Source: an uncultured Eubacteriales bacterium (GTDB taxonomy: Bacteria > Bacillota_A > Clostridia > Christensenellales > Aristaeellaceae). From it: a stretch of DNA of 8,794 bases. The position numbers and the translations under genes are program-made. Location: assembly GCA_902803675.1 (NCBI GenBank), contig CADCQZ010000027.1, positions 1 through 8,794 of the forward strand, in the 5' to 3' direction. The notes under the pieces were generated by a model. The model made no database searches. It saw nothing but the letters and a program-made list of their open reading frames with translations, and was not told the DNA's origin. Shown here one piece after another: positions 1 through 7,126 of this stretch. Within the stretch, counting starts at the first letter, position 1; the number at the start of each line of letters is the position of its first letter.

Positions 1-45
1 ACATCCGATCTGCCGGCGGTGTTCCGGGCGGATCTTGACGAATGA
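1..45 (+). CDS. C-terminal end of an unidentified upstream gene (partial)
   Basis: Frame 1 is open from the left edge and stops at TGA 43-45, leaving 14 codons that end LPAVFRADLDE. The stop lies 15 nt before the GH31 start codon, and the GH31 ribosome site (AGGAGAA, about 47-53) begins right after it. That spacing is typical of genes in one transcript, so this is probably the preceding gene of a sugar-use operon. The peptide is too short to assign a family. It could still be a chance open frame, since only 45 nt are visible. Confidence 0.45.
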   Translation, partial: TSDLPAVFRADLDE

Positions 46-60
46 GAGGAGAAAAGCGGC

Positions 61-2085
61 ATGGAATTCATCAACGACAACGGGGCGCTGGTGTGCCGGC
101 GCCGGGGAGAGACGCTGCGCCTTGAGCCCTGGGGGCGGGATTCCCTGCGGGTGAGGGCCGCCATGGCCCCCGCCTTCAGCGGGGAGGACCGGGCGCTGAC
201 GGAGATACCGGAAAAGGCGGAGAGCCGCATCACCATCGGCGAGGAGATGAAGCGGGAGGGAGACGGGGAGTATCATCCCCTGCCCCTGGCCCGCATCGAC
301 GTGGGACGCATCGGCGCCACGGTGAACCACGCGGGCGTCGTGACCTTTTACCGGGACGGGAAAAAGATCCTGCGGGAGCACTACCGCAACTACGGCGGCT
401 CCGTCACCAAAGAGAGCCACTGCCTGAAGACCGTATCCCGGGAATGGAAGCCCTATCCGGGCGGGGACTGGCGCCTGACGGTGCGGTATGAGCCCAACGA
501 CGGGGAAAAGATCTTCGGCATGGGCCAGTACCAGCAGCCCTATATGGACCTGAAGGGCTGCGTGCTGGAGCTGGCCCAGAAGAACAGCCAGACCACCGTG
601 CCCTTCGCCCTGTCGGACCTGGGCTACGGTTTCCTGTGGAACCTGCCCGCCGTGGGCAGGGTCTCCTTCGGGAAGAACCTGACGGAGTGGGAAGCCGCCT
701 GCTGCCGGGAGATGGACATCTGGCTGACCGTGGGAGACGCGCCCCGGGACATCCTGAGGAACTACACCGCCGTGACGGGCCGGGCGCCGATGATGCCGGA
801 GGACCACATGGGCTTCTGGCAGTGCAAGCTGCGCTACCGCACCCAGGAAGAGGTGCTGAACGTGGCCCGGCGCTATCACAGAATGGGCATCAAGCTTGAC
901 GTGATCGTCATCGACTTTTTCCACTGGACCGTCCAGGGGGACTGGAAGTTCGACCCGCTCTACTGGCCGGATCCCAAGGCCATGGTGGACGAGCTCCACG
1001 CCATGGGCATCAGGGTGATGGTGAGCGTGTGGCCCAGCGTGGACAAGCGCAGCGAGAATTTCTGGGAGATGGACGAGCGGGGCCTGCTCATGCGCACGGA
1101 GCGGGGCGCTCCCCAGACCTATGACTATCAGGGGGACTGCGTCACCCTGGACGCCACCAATCCCGAGACGAGGGCCTACCTGTGGGAGAAATGCCGGAAG
1201 AACTACGCCTCCCTGGGGATCGACGACTTCTGGCTGGACAATTCCGAGCCGGACCTGGTGGCCTACGACTACGACAACTACCGCTACCACATGGGCCCGG
1301 CCATGGCCGTGAGCAATATCTTCCCCCAGTGCTACAGCCGCGCCTTCTATGACAACCAGGTCCGCGAGGGCCGTGAGGTGCCGGTGAACCTGCTGCGCAG
1401 CGGCTGGGCCGGCAGCCAGAAATACGGCAACGTGCTCTGGTCCGGGGATGTGCCCTCCACCTGGGAGTCCATGAGGGATCAGCTCGCGGCGGGGCTCAAT
1501 ATCGGCCTGGCGGGCATCCCCTGGTGGAACACCGACATCGGCGGCTTCATGGAGGGGAACGTGTTCGATCCGGACTTCAAGGAGCTCTTGATCCGCTGGT
1601 ACGAGTGGGCGGTGTTCCAGCCGGTGATGCGCCTGCACGGGGACCGGGAGCCCTTCACCATCCCGGCCCTGGACGACAGGGACTTCGGCGGCGGCTATCT
1701 GCACACGGGCCAGGACAACGAGATGTGGAGCTACGGGGAAGAGGTCGAGAAGATCATGCGGAAGCACTATGATCTGCGCATCGGCCTGAAGCCCTATCTT
1801 AAAAAGATCTTCGCCCAGGCCCACGAGGACGGCAGCCCCCTGATGCGGGCCATGTTCTACGAGTTCCCGGAGGACAGGACCTGCTGGGAACTGAGCGACC
1901 AGTACATGTTCGGGCCGGACCTGCTGGTGGCGCCGGTGATGGTCCCCGGCATGAGGGAAAGGCAGGTGTACCTGCCCGAGGGGACCTGGAAGGATATCAG
2001 GACCGGGGAGACAAAAAAAGGCGGCGGCTTCATCACGGCGCCGGCGCCCCTTGACTCGATCCCGGTGTACAGCCGGGTCAGGTGA
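61..2085 (+). CDS. Glycoside hydrolase family 31 alpha-glycosidase (alpha-xylosidase/alpha-glucosidase type)
   Basis: This is a retaining alpha-glycosidase of family GH31, 674 aa, a usual length for the family. It has no signal peptide, so it should act in the cytoplasm on imported oligosaccharides. The N-terminal beta-sandwich carries the family pattern FGMGQ near residue 155. The TIM barrel follows from about residue 250 (MGFWQCKLRYRTQEE). In WLDNSEPD, D393 is the expected catalytic nucleophile. In WSGDV, D463 is the expected acid/base. WWNTDIGG (488-495) and RLHGDREP (524-531) are further substrate-pocket motifs. The C-terminal beta-domains include a DLLVAPV motif. The start is ATG 61 behind AGGAGAA. 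The WLDNSEP form resembles the XylS/alpha-xylosidase side of GH31, but substrate cannot be fixed from sequence alone. It probably shares a transcript with the following Zn-PLC-like gene (36-nt gap). Confidence 0.95.
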   Translation: MEFINDNGALVCRRRGETLRLEPWGRDSLRVRAAMAPAFSGEDRALTEIPEKAESRITIGEEMKREGDGEYHPLPLARIDVGRIGATVNHAGVVTFYRDGKKILREHYRNYGGSVTKESHCLKTVSREWKPYPGGDWRLTVRYEPNDGEKIFGMGQYQQPYMDLKGCVLELAQKNSQTTVPFALSDLGYGFLWNLPAVGRVSFGKNLTEWEAACCREMDIWLTVGDAPRDILRNYTAVTGRAPMMPEDHMGFWQCKLRYRTQEEVLNVARRYHRMGIKLDVIVIDFFHWTVQGDWKFDPLYWPDPKAMVDELHAMGIRVMVSVWPSVDKRSENFWEMDERGLLMRTERGAPQTYDYQGDCVTLDATNPETRAYLWEKCRKNYASLGIDDFWLDNSEPDLVAYDYDNYRYHMGPAMAVSNIFPQCYSRAFYDNQVREGREVPVNLLRSGWAGSQKYGNVLWSGDVPSTWESMRDQLAAGLNIGLAGIPWWNTDIGGFMEGNVFDPDFKELLIRWYEWAVFQPVMRLHGDREPFTIPALDDRDFGGGYLHTGQDNEMWSYGEEVEKIMRKHYDLRIGLKPYLKKIFAQAHEDGSPLMRAMFYEFPEDRTCWELSDQYMFGPDLLVAPVMVPGMRERQVYLPEGTWKDIRTGETKKGGGFITAPAPLDSIPVYSRVR

Positions 2086-2121
2086 GGAGCCGCCGGGCGG
2101 GACGATAACGGGAGGGACGAC

Positions 2122-2988
2122 ATGCCGACCACTTACGCTCACTGGCGTTTTGGGGACAGGGCGCTGCGGGAACTGGACGGGAATACCGAAAAGGCGGTGA
2201 AGGATCACCGGGCGCTGTATGATATCGGCGCCCAGGGGCCGGACGTGTTTTTTCACTACAACTGCCTCAAGGCCAACGACGTGACCCGCTTCGGATCCAA
2301 GATGCACAGGATGCCCATGGCGGAGCACCTGATCTCATTCGGGGAGAACTACCGGCGGGAAAAAGAGGACCGGGAGGCCATGCTCGCCTACCTGATGGGG
2401 TTCCTGAGCCATTTCACCCTGGACGCTTACTGTCACGGCTATATCGAGCGCAAGGAGGAGGCGGAGGGCCCCTCCCACGACAAGATCGAGGCGCAGTTCG
2501 ACCGGCACCTCATGCTCAGGGACGGGCGCGACCCCTATCGCACGAAAGTGACCTTCTCTTTGAAGCCCGACGCCTTCACCGCCCGGGTGATGGCCCGGCT
2601 GTACGGGCAGTGGGACGAGAAAGTGATGCTCAAGTCCGTCAAAGATCAGGTGTTCTACAGGGATCTTTTGCGGGACAGCGGCAATGTGAAGCGGGCCCTG
2701 CTGACGGCGGCCATGAAAGCGGCGGGCGCGGCGCGGTATCTGGACATGATGATGGGCCCGGAAGAGCTGCCGGGATGCGTGTCCTCGAACCTGAGGCTGG
2801 ACAAGCTCTTTGACCTGGCCGCGGCGCGGTACCGAACCCTTTCGGAGAGCCTGTACGCCTTCCTGGAGGAAGGGGCGGCGCCCGACGGGTTTTTTTCCCG
2901 GGACTTCGGGCCCGGTGAAAACTGGCGGAGCATCCCCCTCCTGCCCCCGGAGGAGGAAAGGAACTACCGGCCCGAGGACCCGGCGTAG
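2122..2988 (+). CDS. Zinc-dependent phospholipase C family protein (cytoplasmic form)
   Basis: 288 aa, matching the Zn_dep_PLPC fold of Bacillus cereus phospholipase C in its N-terminal half. The metal-ligand series is visible: H7 (TYAHW), D41 (GPD), H62, H97-xxx-D101 (SHFTLD), H105, H119 and E123 (SHDKIE). The spacings H105-14-H119-4-E123 match the His128/His142/Glu146 spacing of the B. cereus enzyme. Secreted PLCs use the N-terminal Trp of the mature enzyme as a ligand. Here the protein begins MPTTYAHW with no signal peptide, so that ligand is absent or replaced, and the protein is probably cytoplasmic. The C-terminal half (about 130-288) is helical with no recognised motif. Start ATG 2122 has GGAGGG at 2111-2116. 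Related short proteins are common in Clostridia and their substrate is generally unproven, so phospholipase activity is a family inference. Confidence 0.85.
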   Translation: MPTTYAHWRFGDRALRELDGNTEKAVKDHRALYDIGAQGPDVFFHYNCLKANDVTRFGSKMHRMPMAEHLISFGENYRREKEDREAMLAYLMGFLSHFTLDAYCHGYIERKEEAEGPSHDKIEAQFDRHLMLRDGRDPYRTKVTFSLKPDAFTARVMARLYGQWDEKVMLKSVKDQVFYRDLLRDSGNVKRALLTAAMKAAGAARYLDMMMGPEELPGCVSSNLRLDKLFDLAAARYRTLSESLYAFLEEGAAPDGFFSRDFGPGENWRSIPLLPPEEERNYRPEDPA

Positions 2989-2998
2989 CGGGCAAAAC

Positions 2999-3027
2999 TT
3001 GTCAAACACACGGATAAATGATATGAT
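2999..3027 (+). promoter_or_regulatory. Sigma-A-type promoter of the capA-flippase-azlCD unit
   Basis: The -35 is TTGTCA (2999-3004, 5/6 to consensus), the spacer is exactly 17 nt and the -10 is TATGAT (3022-3027, 5/6). The -10 is preceded by TGA, giving an extended TGn element. The stretch is AT-rich inside GC-rich surroundings and begins 11 nt after the Zn-PLC stop codon. Predicted transcription starts near 3034, leaving a leader of about 90 nt before the capA start. It separates the GH31/PLC unit from the capA unit. Confidence 0.75.
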
Positions 3028-3033
3028 GCGGTC

Positions 3034-3091
3034 GGGCCCCTCGACAAGGACCGGAAGGGGGCCCCGCTTTGAGCTGTCCGGGCCTGCCCGG
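3034..3091 (+). promoter_or_regulatory. GC-rich hairpins in the capA 5' leader
   Basis: Two inverted repeats lie between the predicted transcription start and the capA ribosome site. The first pairs GGGCCCC (3034-3040) with GGGGCCC (3058-3064) around a 17-nt loop, right at the expected 5' end of the RNA. The second pairs CCGGG (3078-3082) with CCCGG (3087-3091) around CCTG. Neither is followed by a T-run, so they are poor intrinsic terminators. They may stabilise the 5' end or affect translation. No known riboswitch was recognised. Short GC palindromes also arise by chance in DNA this GC-rich. Confidence 0.4.
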
Positions 3092-3123
3092 CGGCGGATC
3101 ACGTGAGAAAAGGGGGGCATCGG

Positions 3124-4260
3124 ATGAGCGTATTGATCGGGGCGGACATCGCGCCCGTCGGGAGCGCCGTGCCCCTGTTTGAGAAAAGCGACGGGGACGG
3201 GCTGCTGGGCGGCGCGCTGGCGGCGGAGATGAAAAAGGCGGACCTGCGGGTGTTCAATCTGGAGTCCCCTCTGACGGACGCAACGTCCCCCATCAAAAAG
3301 CACGGCCCCCATCTGGCGGCGCCGGAAAAGTGCGTCTCGGGGCTGAAGGCCATCGGGGCGGACCTGGTCACCCTCGCCAACAACCACATCATGGACCAGG
3401 GGCCCGGGGGGCTCAAAAGCACCCTGCGGGCGCTGGACGGGGCGGGGATCACCCGCCTGGGAGCGGGCGGGGACCTGAAGGAGGCGGAGGCGCCCGTCAT
3501 CCTTGAGGCCGGGGGCGTCCGTTACGGGTTCCTGGCCTGCGCGGAGAGGGAATTTTCCATCGCCGGGGAGGCTTCCCCGGGGGCAGCGCCCTTCGAGGCT
3601 CTGGAGACTCCCGACCGGGTCGCGGACCTGAAGGCGCGGTGTGACCATGTGACCGTGCTCTACCACGGCGGGCGGGAGCAGTATCCCTATCCCTCGCCGG
3701 GCCTTCAAAGGATCTGCCGGAAACTCGTCCAAAGGGGCGCGGATCTGGTGGTGTGCCAGCACAGCCACTGCATCGGGTGCATGGAAGAGTTCGGGGGCGG
3801 CACGATCGTGTACGGCCAGGGCAATTTCCTGTTCGACGGGAGCGATGAAAAATGCTGGCAGGAGAGCCTGCTGATCGGGATCGGCGATAAAGGGGCCGTC
3901 ACCTTCCTGCCCCTTAAAAAGGCCGGCGGCGGCGTCCGCCTGGCGGAGGGGGACGAGGGCGAAAAGATCCTGAAAGCTTTCTTCCGACGGTCGGAGGAGA
4001 TACAAAAGCCGGGTTTCGTTGAGGAAAAATACGCCGCCCTGGCGGGGGAGGCGCTGGAGGACTATCTGAGGACCGTTCACGGCCGCAGATCCTTCCTGCT
4101 GAAAGCGCTGAACCGTTTGAGCGGGGGCCGGGTCATGAGGGCCCGCCTCAAAAACCGCTACCGGGGCGCGGAGATGGCCGGGATCATGGACTGCCTGAGC
4201 TGTGAAGCTCACAGAGAACTGTTTTTAAAGGGACTTGAGGATGAGTACAGACAAGCATGA
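3124..4260 (+). CDS. CapA-family metallophosphoesterase-like protein (poly-gamma-glutamate/capsule type)
   Basis: 378 aa, of the CapA/PgsA family: calcineurin-like phosphoesterase fold proteins linked to capsule or poly-gamma-glutamate synthesis. The active-site series is present: D8 (IGADIAP), N45-L-E47 (FNLESPL), NNHIMD with N87, H88 and D91, H181-GGRE (in place of the common HWGxE), H213-S-H215 and GQGNFLF (231-237). Residues from about 260 to the end form an extra charged helical domain. There is no N-terminal membrane anchor or signal peptide, unlike classic PgsA/CapA. An in-frame GTG at 3103 would add seven residues, but AGGGGGG (3110-3116) sits 7 nt before ATG 3124, which is preferred. 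The gene is first in a four-gene unit behind its own promoter, and its end overlaps the flippase gene by 20 nt. Family is sure; substrate is unknown, and a role in surface-polymer assembly is inferred from the flippase neighbour. Confidence 0.9.
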   Translation: MSVLIGADIAPVGSAVPLFEKSDGDGLLGGALAAEMKKADLRVFNLESPLTDATSPIKKHGPHLAAPEKCVSGLKAIGADLVTLANNHIMDQGPGGLKSTLRALDGAGITRLGAGGDLKEAEAPVILEAGGVRYGFLACAEREFSIAGEASPGAAPFEALETPDRVADLKARCDHVTVLYHGGREQYPYPSPGLQRICRKLVQRGADLVVCQHSHCIGCMEEFGGGTIVYGQGNFLFDGSDEKCWQESLLIGIGDKGAVTFLPLKKAGGGVRLAEGDEGEKILKAFFRRSEEIQKPGFVEEKYAALAGEALEDYLRTVHGRRSFLLKALNRLSGGRVMRARLKNRYRGAEMAGIMDCLSCEAHRELFLKGLEDEYRQA

Positions 4261-5761
4261 CCTTTCCAGGAGGAAAAAACTCCTGCTCAATACGGGTGCC
4301 GGGTTCTTGAAGCAGATCATCACGATCCTGTGCGGCTTCGTGCTGCCCCGGTACCTTCTGGTGTACTACGGGTCGTCGGTCAACGGCCTGATCACCTCCA
4401 TCACCAGCTACTTGAGCTTCATCTCCCTGATGGACATGGGCGTGGGCGCGGTGGTGCAGGCGAACCTGTACAAGCCCCTGGCCCAGAAGGACAAGGGGCA
4501 GATCAGCCGCCTGGTGAAGTCCTCCGAGAGGTTCTTCCGCCGGCTGGCCTATATCTTCATCGCGTACATCGCGGTGCTGTGCTTCGTGTTCCCTTCCATG
4601 GTGGAAGGGGATTTCGGCGTGTGGTACACCGTGTCCCTGGTGATCATCATCTCCGTGAGCACCCTGGCCCAGTACCTGTTCGGCATGACCTACCAGCTGC
4701 TGCTCAGCGCGGATCAGAAGTCCTACATCCCGCTGACGCTGCAGTTCGGCACCATCGCCCTGAACACGCTGCTCACCATCATCCTGATGCGGGCGGGGGC
4801 GTCGGTGCACGCGGTGAAGCTGATGACGGCGGCCGTGTTCGTGATGCGCCCCCTGGGGCAGATGCTGTATGTGCGCCGGCACTATGACATCGACCGGAAG
4901 ATCGGCCTGGAGGGCGAGCCCATCCGACAGAAGTGGAACGGCTTCTCCCAGCACATCGCGGCGGTGGTGTCCAGCAATATCGACGTGGTGGCGCTGACGC
5001 TGTTCTCCACGCTGGGCAACGTGTCCGTCTACAGCGTGTATTTCAATGTGACCTACGGGGTGGAAGAGCTGGTGATGACGGCCACCACGGGGCTGGAATC
5101 CCTCTTCGGCAACATGATCGCGAAAAACGAGAAGCAGAAGCTGATGAGGACCTTCAGCGCCGTGGAGTGGATCATGCACGCGGGGGTGACGCTGATCTTC
5201 ACCATCGCGGCCATCACCATCGTGCCCTTCGTGAGGGTGTACACCAGCGGGATCACGGACGCGGAGTACATCGTGCCCCTGTTCGCCGTATCCATCGTGC
5301 TGGCCTACGGGATGCAGTGCCTGCGGGTGCCCTATTTCCGCATGATCAAGGCGGCGGGCCACTTTAAGGAGACCCAGAACGGCGCCTATATCTCCACGAT
5401 CATCAATATCGCCCTCACGGTGCCCCTGGTGATCTTTTTCGGCCTGAAGGGCGCCGCCGTGGGCACTTTCGCCGCCATGCTGTACCACACCTGCTATTTT
5501 GCCCTGTACCTGAGGAAGAATATCCTGGACAGGCCATTTTGGCATTTCGCCAAATACATGCTCACGGACGCCGTGACGGCGGGCGCGGCCTGGTGGCTCA
5601 CCCGGGGCTTTGAGATGAGCGCGGTGGGCTACGGCGCCTGGTGTGTCCTGGCCCTGAAGGTGACCGGCGTCACGTTCCTGGTGTGCGCGGCGGTCAACTT
5701 CCTGGTGTACAGGAAAGAGATCGCGGGCCTGATGGAGTTCTTCAGGCACCGCAGGAAATAA
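4241..5761 (+). CDS. Wzx-like polysaccharide flippase (MOP superfamily)
   Basis: 506 aa integral membrane protein of the oligosaccharide flippase/polysaccharide transport group. Such proteins turn lipid-linked sugar intermediates across the cytoplasmic membrane. After a basic start (SRRKK, 9-13), hydrophobic segments recur along the whole length, for example about 24-43, 46-70, 103-119, 128-148, 163-183, 240-262, 312-330, 343-360, 384-401, 404-424, 440-456 and 463-490. This fits a 12-14 helix MOP fold. The N-terminal pattern (NTGAGFLKQI, then YYGSSVNGL) is typical of clostridial members. The start is ATG 4241 behind AAAGGGA (4227-4233). An in-frame TTG six nt upstream is less likely. The first 20 nt lie inside the end of capA, suggesting translational coupling. 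No glycosyltransferase or polymerase is visible nearby, so the polymer cannot be named. Confidence 0.88.
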   Translation: MSTDKHDLSRRKKLLLNTGAGFLKQIITILCGFVLPRYLLVYYGSSVNGLITSITSYLSFISLMDMGVGAVVQANLYKPLAQKDKGQISRLVKSSERFFRRLAYIFIAYIAVLCFVFPSMVEGDFGVWYTVSLVIIISVSTLAQYLFGMTYQLLLSADQKSYIPLTLQFGTIALNTLLTIILMRAGASVHAVKLMTAAVFVMRPLGQMLYVRRHYDIDRKIGLEGEPIRQKWNGFSQHIAAVVSSNIDVVALTLFSTLGNVSVYSVYFNVTYGVEELVMTATTGLESLFGNMIAKNEKQKLMRTFSAVEWIMHAGVTLIFTIAAITIVPFVRVYTSGITDAEYIVPLFAVSIVLAYGMQCLRVPYFRMIKAAGHFKETQNGAYISTIINIALTVPLVIFFGLKGAAVGTFAAMLYHTCYFALYLRKNILDRPFWHFAKYMLTDAVTAGAAWWLTRGFEMSAVGYGAWCVLALKVTGVTFLVCAAVNFLVYRKEIAGLMEFFRHRRK

Positions 5762-5775
5762 GGCACGGAGGGACC

Positions 5776-6483
5776 ATGAGCACAAAAGGGCACCTGTTCG
5801 CCCGGGGGATGCGGGACGGGATCCCCGTGGGCCTGGGATACCTGGCGGTGGGGTTTTCCCTGGGGATCACCGCCAAGGCCGCCGGGCTGGACGCATTGCA
5901 GGGCTTTTTCGCCAGCCTGTTCACCATCGCCTCCGCCGGGGAATACGCCGGGTTCCGGGTCATCGCGGCGCAGGGCGCCTATCTGGAGATGGCCCTGGTG
6001 ATCCTGGTGGCCAACTGCCGGTACCTGCTGATGAGCTGCGCCCTGAGCCAGAGGGTGCGGCCCGGGACCGGGAGCCTTGACCGGCTGGGGATGGGCATGT
6101 TCATCACCGATGAGCTCTTCGCCCTGAACATCGCCGGTGAGGGGCCCGCTGAGCCCCTGTACGCCTACGGCGCGGCGCTGACCAGCGTGCTGCCCTGGGC
6201 GGCGGGGACCGCGCTGGGGATCGTTTCCGGCAGCCTTCTGCCCGCGGCCATCGTCAATGCCCTGAGCGTGGCGCTCTACGGCATGTTCCTGGCCATCATC
6301 ATCCCTCCCGCCCGGAAGAACAGGGTGATCCTGGGCACGGTGCTCATCTCGTTCCTGATCAGCTTTCTGTGGTCCCGGATACCGTTTTTCGCTTCCGTCG
6401 GGGAGGGCTTCAGGATCATCCTGCTGACCGCGGTGATCGCCGGCGCCGCCGCCGTCCTGTTTCCGGTAAAGGAGGGCGCGTAA
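5776..6483 (+). CDS. azlC: AzlC-family branched-chain amino acid exporter, large subunit
   Basis: 235 aa membrane protein of the AzlC family. With AzlD it forms an exporter of branched-chain amino acids (known in Bacillus subtilis as AzlCD and in Corynebacterium as BrnFE). Visible family features are the N-terminal GMRDGIPVGLGYLAVGFSLG region (11-30), an Ala/Gly/Ser-rich segment near 51-60 (IASAGEYAGF), the conserved ANCRYLLMS (79-87), TDELFA (111-116) and five or six hydrophobic segments. ATG 5776 has GGAGGG at 5767-5772 and follows the flippase stop by 14 nt. The frame is open further upstream, but only inside the flippase gene. It is directly joined to azlD. A role in exporting an amino acid linked to surface-polymer synthesis is possible but unsupported. 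Confidence 0.92.
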   Translation: MSTKGHLFARGMRDGIPVGLGYLAVGFSLGITAKAAGLDALQGFFASLFTIASAGEYAGFRVIAAQGAYLEMALVILVANCRYLLMSCALSQRVRPGTGSLDRLGMGMFITDELFALNIAGEGPAEPLYAYGAALTSVLPWAAGTALGIVSGSLLPAAIVNALSVALYGMFLAIIIPPARKNRVILGTVLISFLISFLWSRIPFFASVGEGFRIILLTAVIAGAAAVLFPVKEGA

Positions 6484-6780
6484 ATGAGCAGCTGGATCTA
6501 TATCCTGATCATGGCGGGCGTCACGTTCCTCATACGGGTGCTGCCCATGACGCTGATCCGCCGGCCCATCAAGAACCGGTTTTTGAGATCGTTCCTGTTC
6601 TATGTGCCCTATGTGACCCTGGCCGTGATGACGGTGCCCGCCATCGTGGAGTCGGCCGGGGCGCCCGTCGCGGGCGCGGCCGCCCTCATCGTGGGGATCG
6701 TGCTGGCCTGGGTGGGAGCGGGGCTGTTCCCCACCGCCGTGGCCTGCTGCCTGGTGGTGCTGCTCTCTCAGATCCTGTAA
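6484..6780 (+). CDS. azlD: AzlD-family branched-chain amino acid exporter, small subunit
   Basis: 98 aa, the normal length for AzlD, the small partner of AzlC. It has the typical first helix followed by TFLIRVLPMTLIRR (14-27), a second helix with VPYVTLAVMTVPAI (41-54), and two further hydrophobic segments (about 62-80 and 82-97). The ATG follows the azlC TAA with no gap. Its ribosome site AAAGGAGGG (6468-6476) lies within the last azlC codons, so the two subunits are probably translationally coupled. It is the last gene of the unit, with a terminator about 15 nt downstream. Confidence 0.92.
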   Translation: MSSWIYILIMAGVTFLIRVLPMTLIRRPIKNRFLRSFLFYVPYVTLAVMTVPAIVESAGAPVAGAAALIVGIVLAWVGAGLFPTAVACCLVVLLSQIL

Positions 6781-6795
6781 AAAGGGACAGAAAAA

Positions 6796-6825
6796 AGATC
6801 AGGGGCCGCGTGGTCCCTGGTTTTG
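6796..6825. terminator. Bidirectional rho-independent terminator between azlD and the toxin gene
   Basis: CAGGGGCC (6800-6807) pairs with GGTCCCTG (6812-6819) around the loop GCGT, with one G-T pair. On the + strand it is followed by GTTTTG (6820-6825). On the - strand the same stem is followed by ATCTTTTTTC, an even better U-tract. It can therefore end the azlCD transcript and the convergent toxin-antitoxin transcript. Confidence 0.8.
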
Positions 6826-6850
6826 TATAGGTTAGAAATGTGACGGATCT

Positions 6851-7126
6851 TCAGACCGGTCTCCTGTAAATATCGCTCCTGTGGCCGATCGAAAGAGCGA
6901 GGATGACCAGTTTATCATCCTCGATCAGGCAGATGAGACGGTAATCCCCGATCCGATACCGCCGCTGCCCGCTTCGGTCGGCAGTCAGTCCCTTTCCGTG
7001 TGCTCTGGGATCTGTACAGTCAACAAGGTTTTTCTCGATCCAGGCTTTGATCATTCTTTGAGTATACCGATCGAGCTTTTTGAATTCCCTGTCAAACCTT
7101 GCCGTTGTCTCTACGCTGAAGCTCAT
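6851..7126 (-). CDS. RelE/ParE-superfamily toxin of a type II toxin-antitoxin system
   Basis: 91 aa, the usual size for RelE-like toxins, which cut ribosome-bound mRNA (ParE relatives instead act on gyrase). The N-terminal helices (FDREFKKLDRYTQRMIKAWI, 11-30) are followed by the core RRYRIGDYRLI (55-65). The C-terminal strand is SIGHRSDIYRR (79-89), where R83 and Y87 fall where RelE-type toxins keep catalytic Arg and Tyr. ATG 7126-7124 overlaps the antitoxin stop as ATGA and has GGAAGGA 9 nt upstream. Upstream in-frame ATG and TTG codons would sit on or before that ribosome site. Coupled translation after the antitoxin is expected. GC content here is clearly lower than in the flanking genes. 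Activity on mRNA versus gyrase is not proven; the GHRSDIY end favours RelE/YafQ-like. Confidence 0.88.
   Translation of the reverse strand: MSFSVETTARFDREFKKLDRYTQRMIKAWIEKNLVDCTDPRAHGKGLTADRSGQRRYRIGDYRLICLIEDDKLVILALSIGHRSDIYRRPV

Noticed and set aside
3099..3106. TCACGTGA 8-bp palindrome just before the capA ribosome site
   Set aside because: It is a single short palindrome in GC-rich DNA with no second copy or known regulator. I see no evidence that it is an operator.
2335..4212. 625-codon open frame on the - strand opposite the Zn-PLC and capA genes
   Set aside because: Its peptide is Arg/Pro/His/Gly-rich with no family motif, it crosses two well-supported genes and an intergenic promoter, and long antisense frames are expected in GC-rich coding DNA.
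4184..5785. 533-codon open frame on the - strand opposite the flippase gene
   Set aside because: The peptide is His/Gln/Asp/Gly-rich and low in complexity. It mirrors the codon bias of the flippase gene and shows no ribosome site or recognisable domain.
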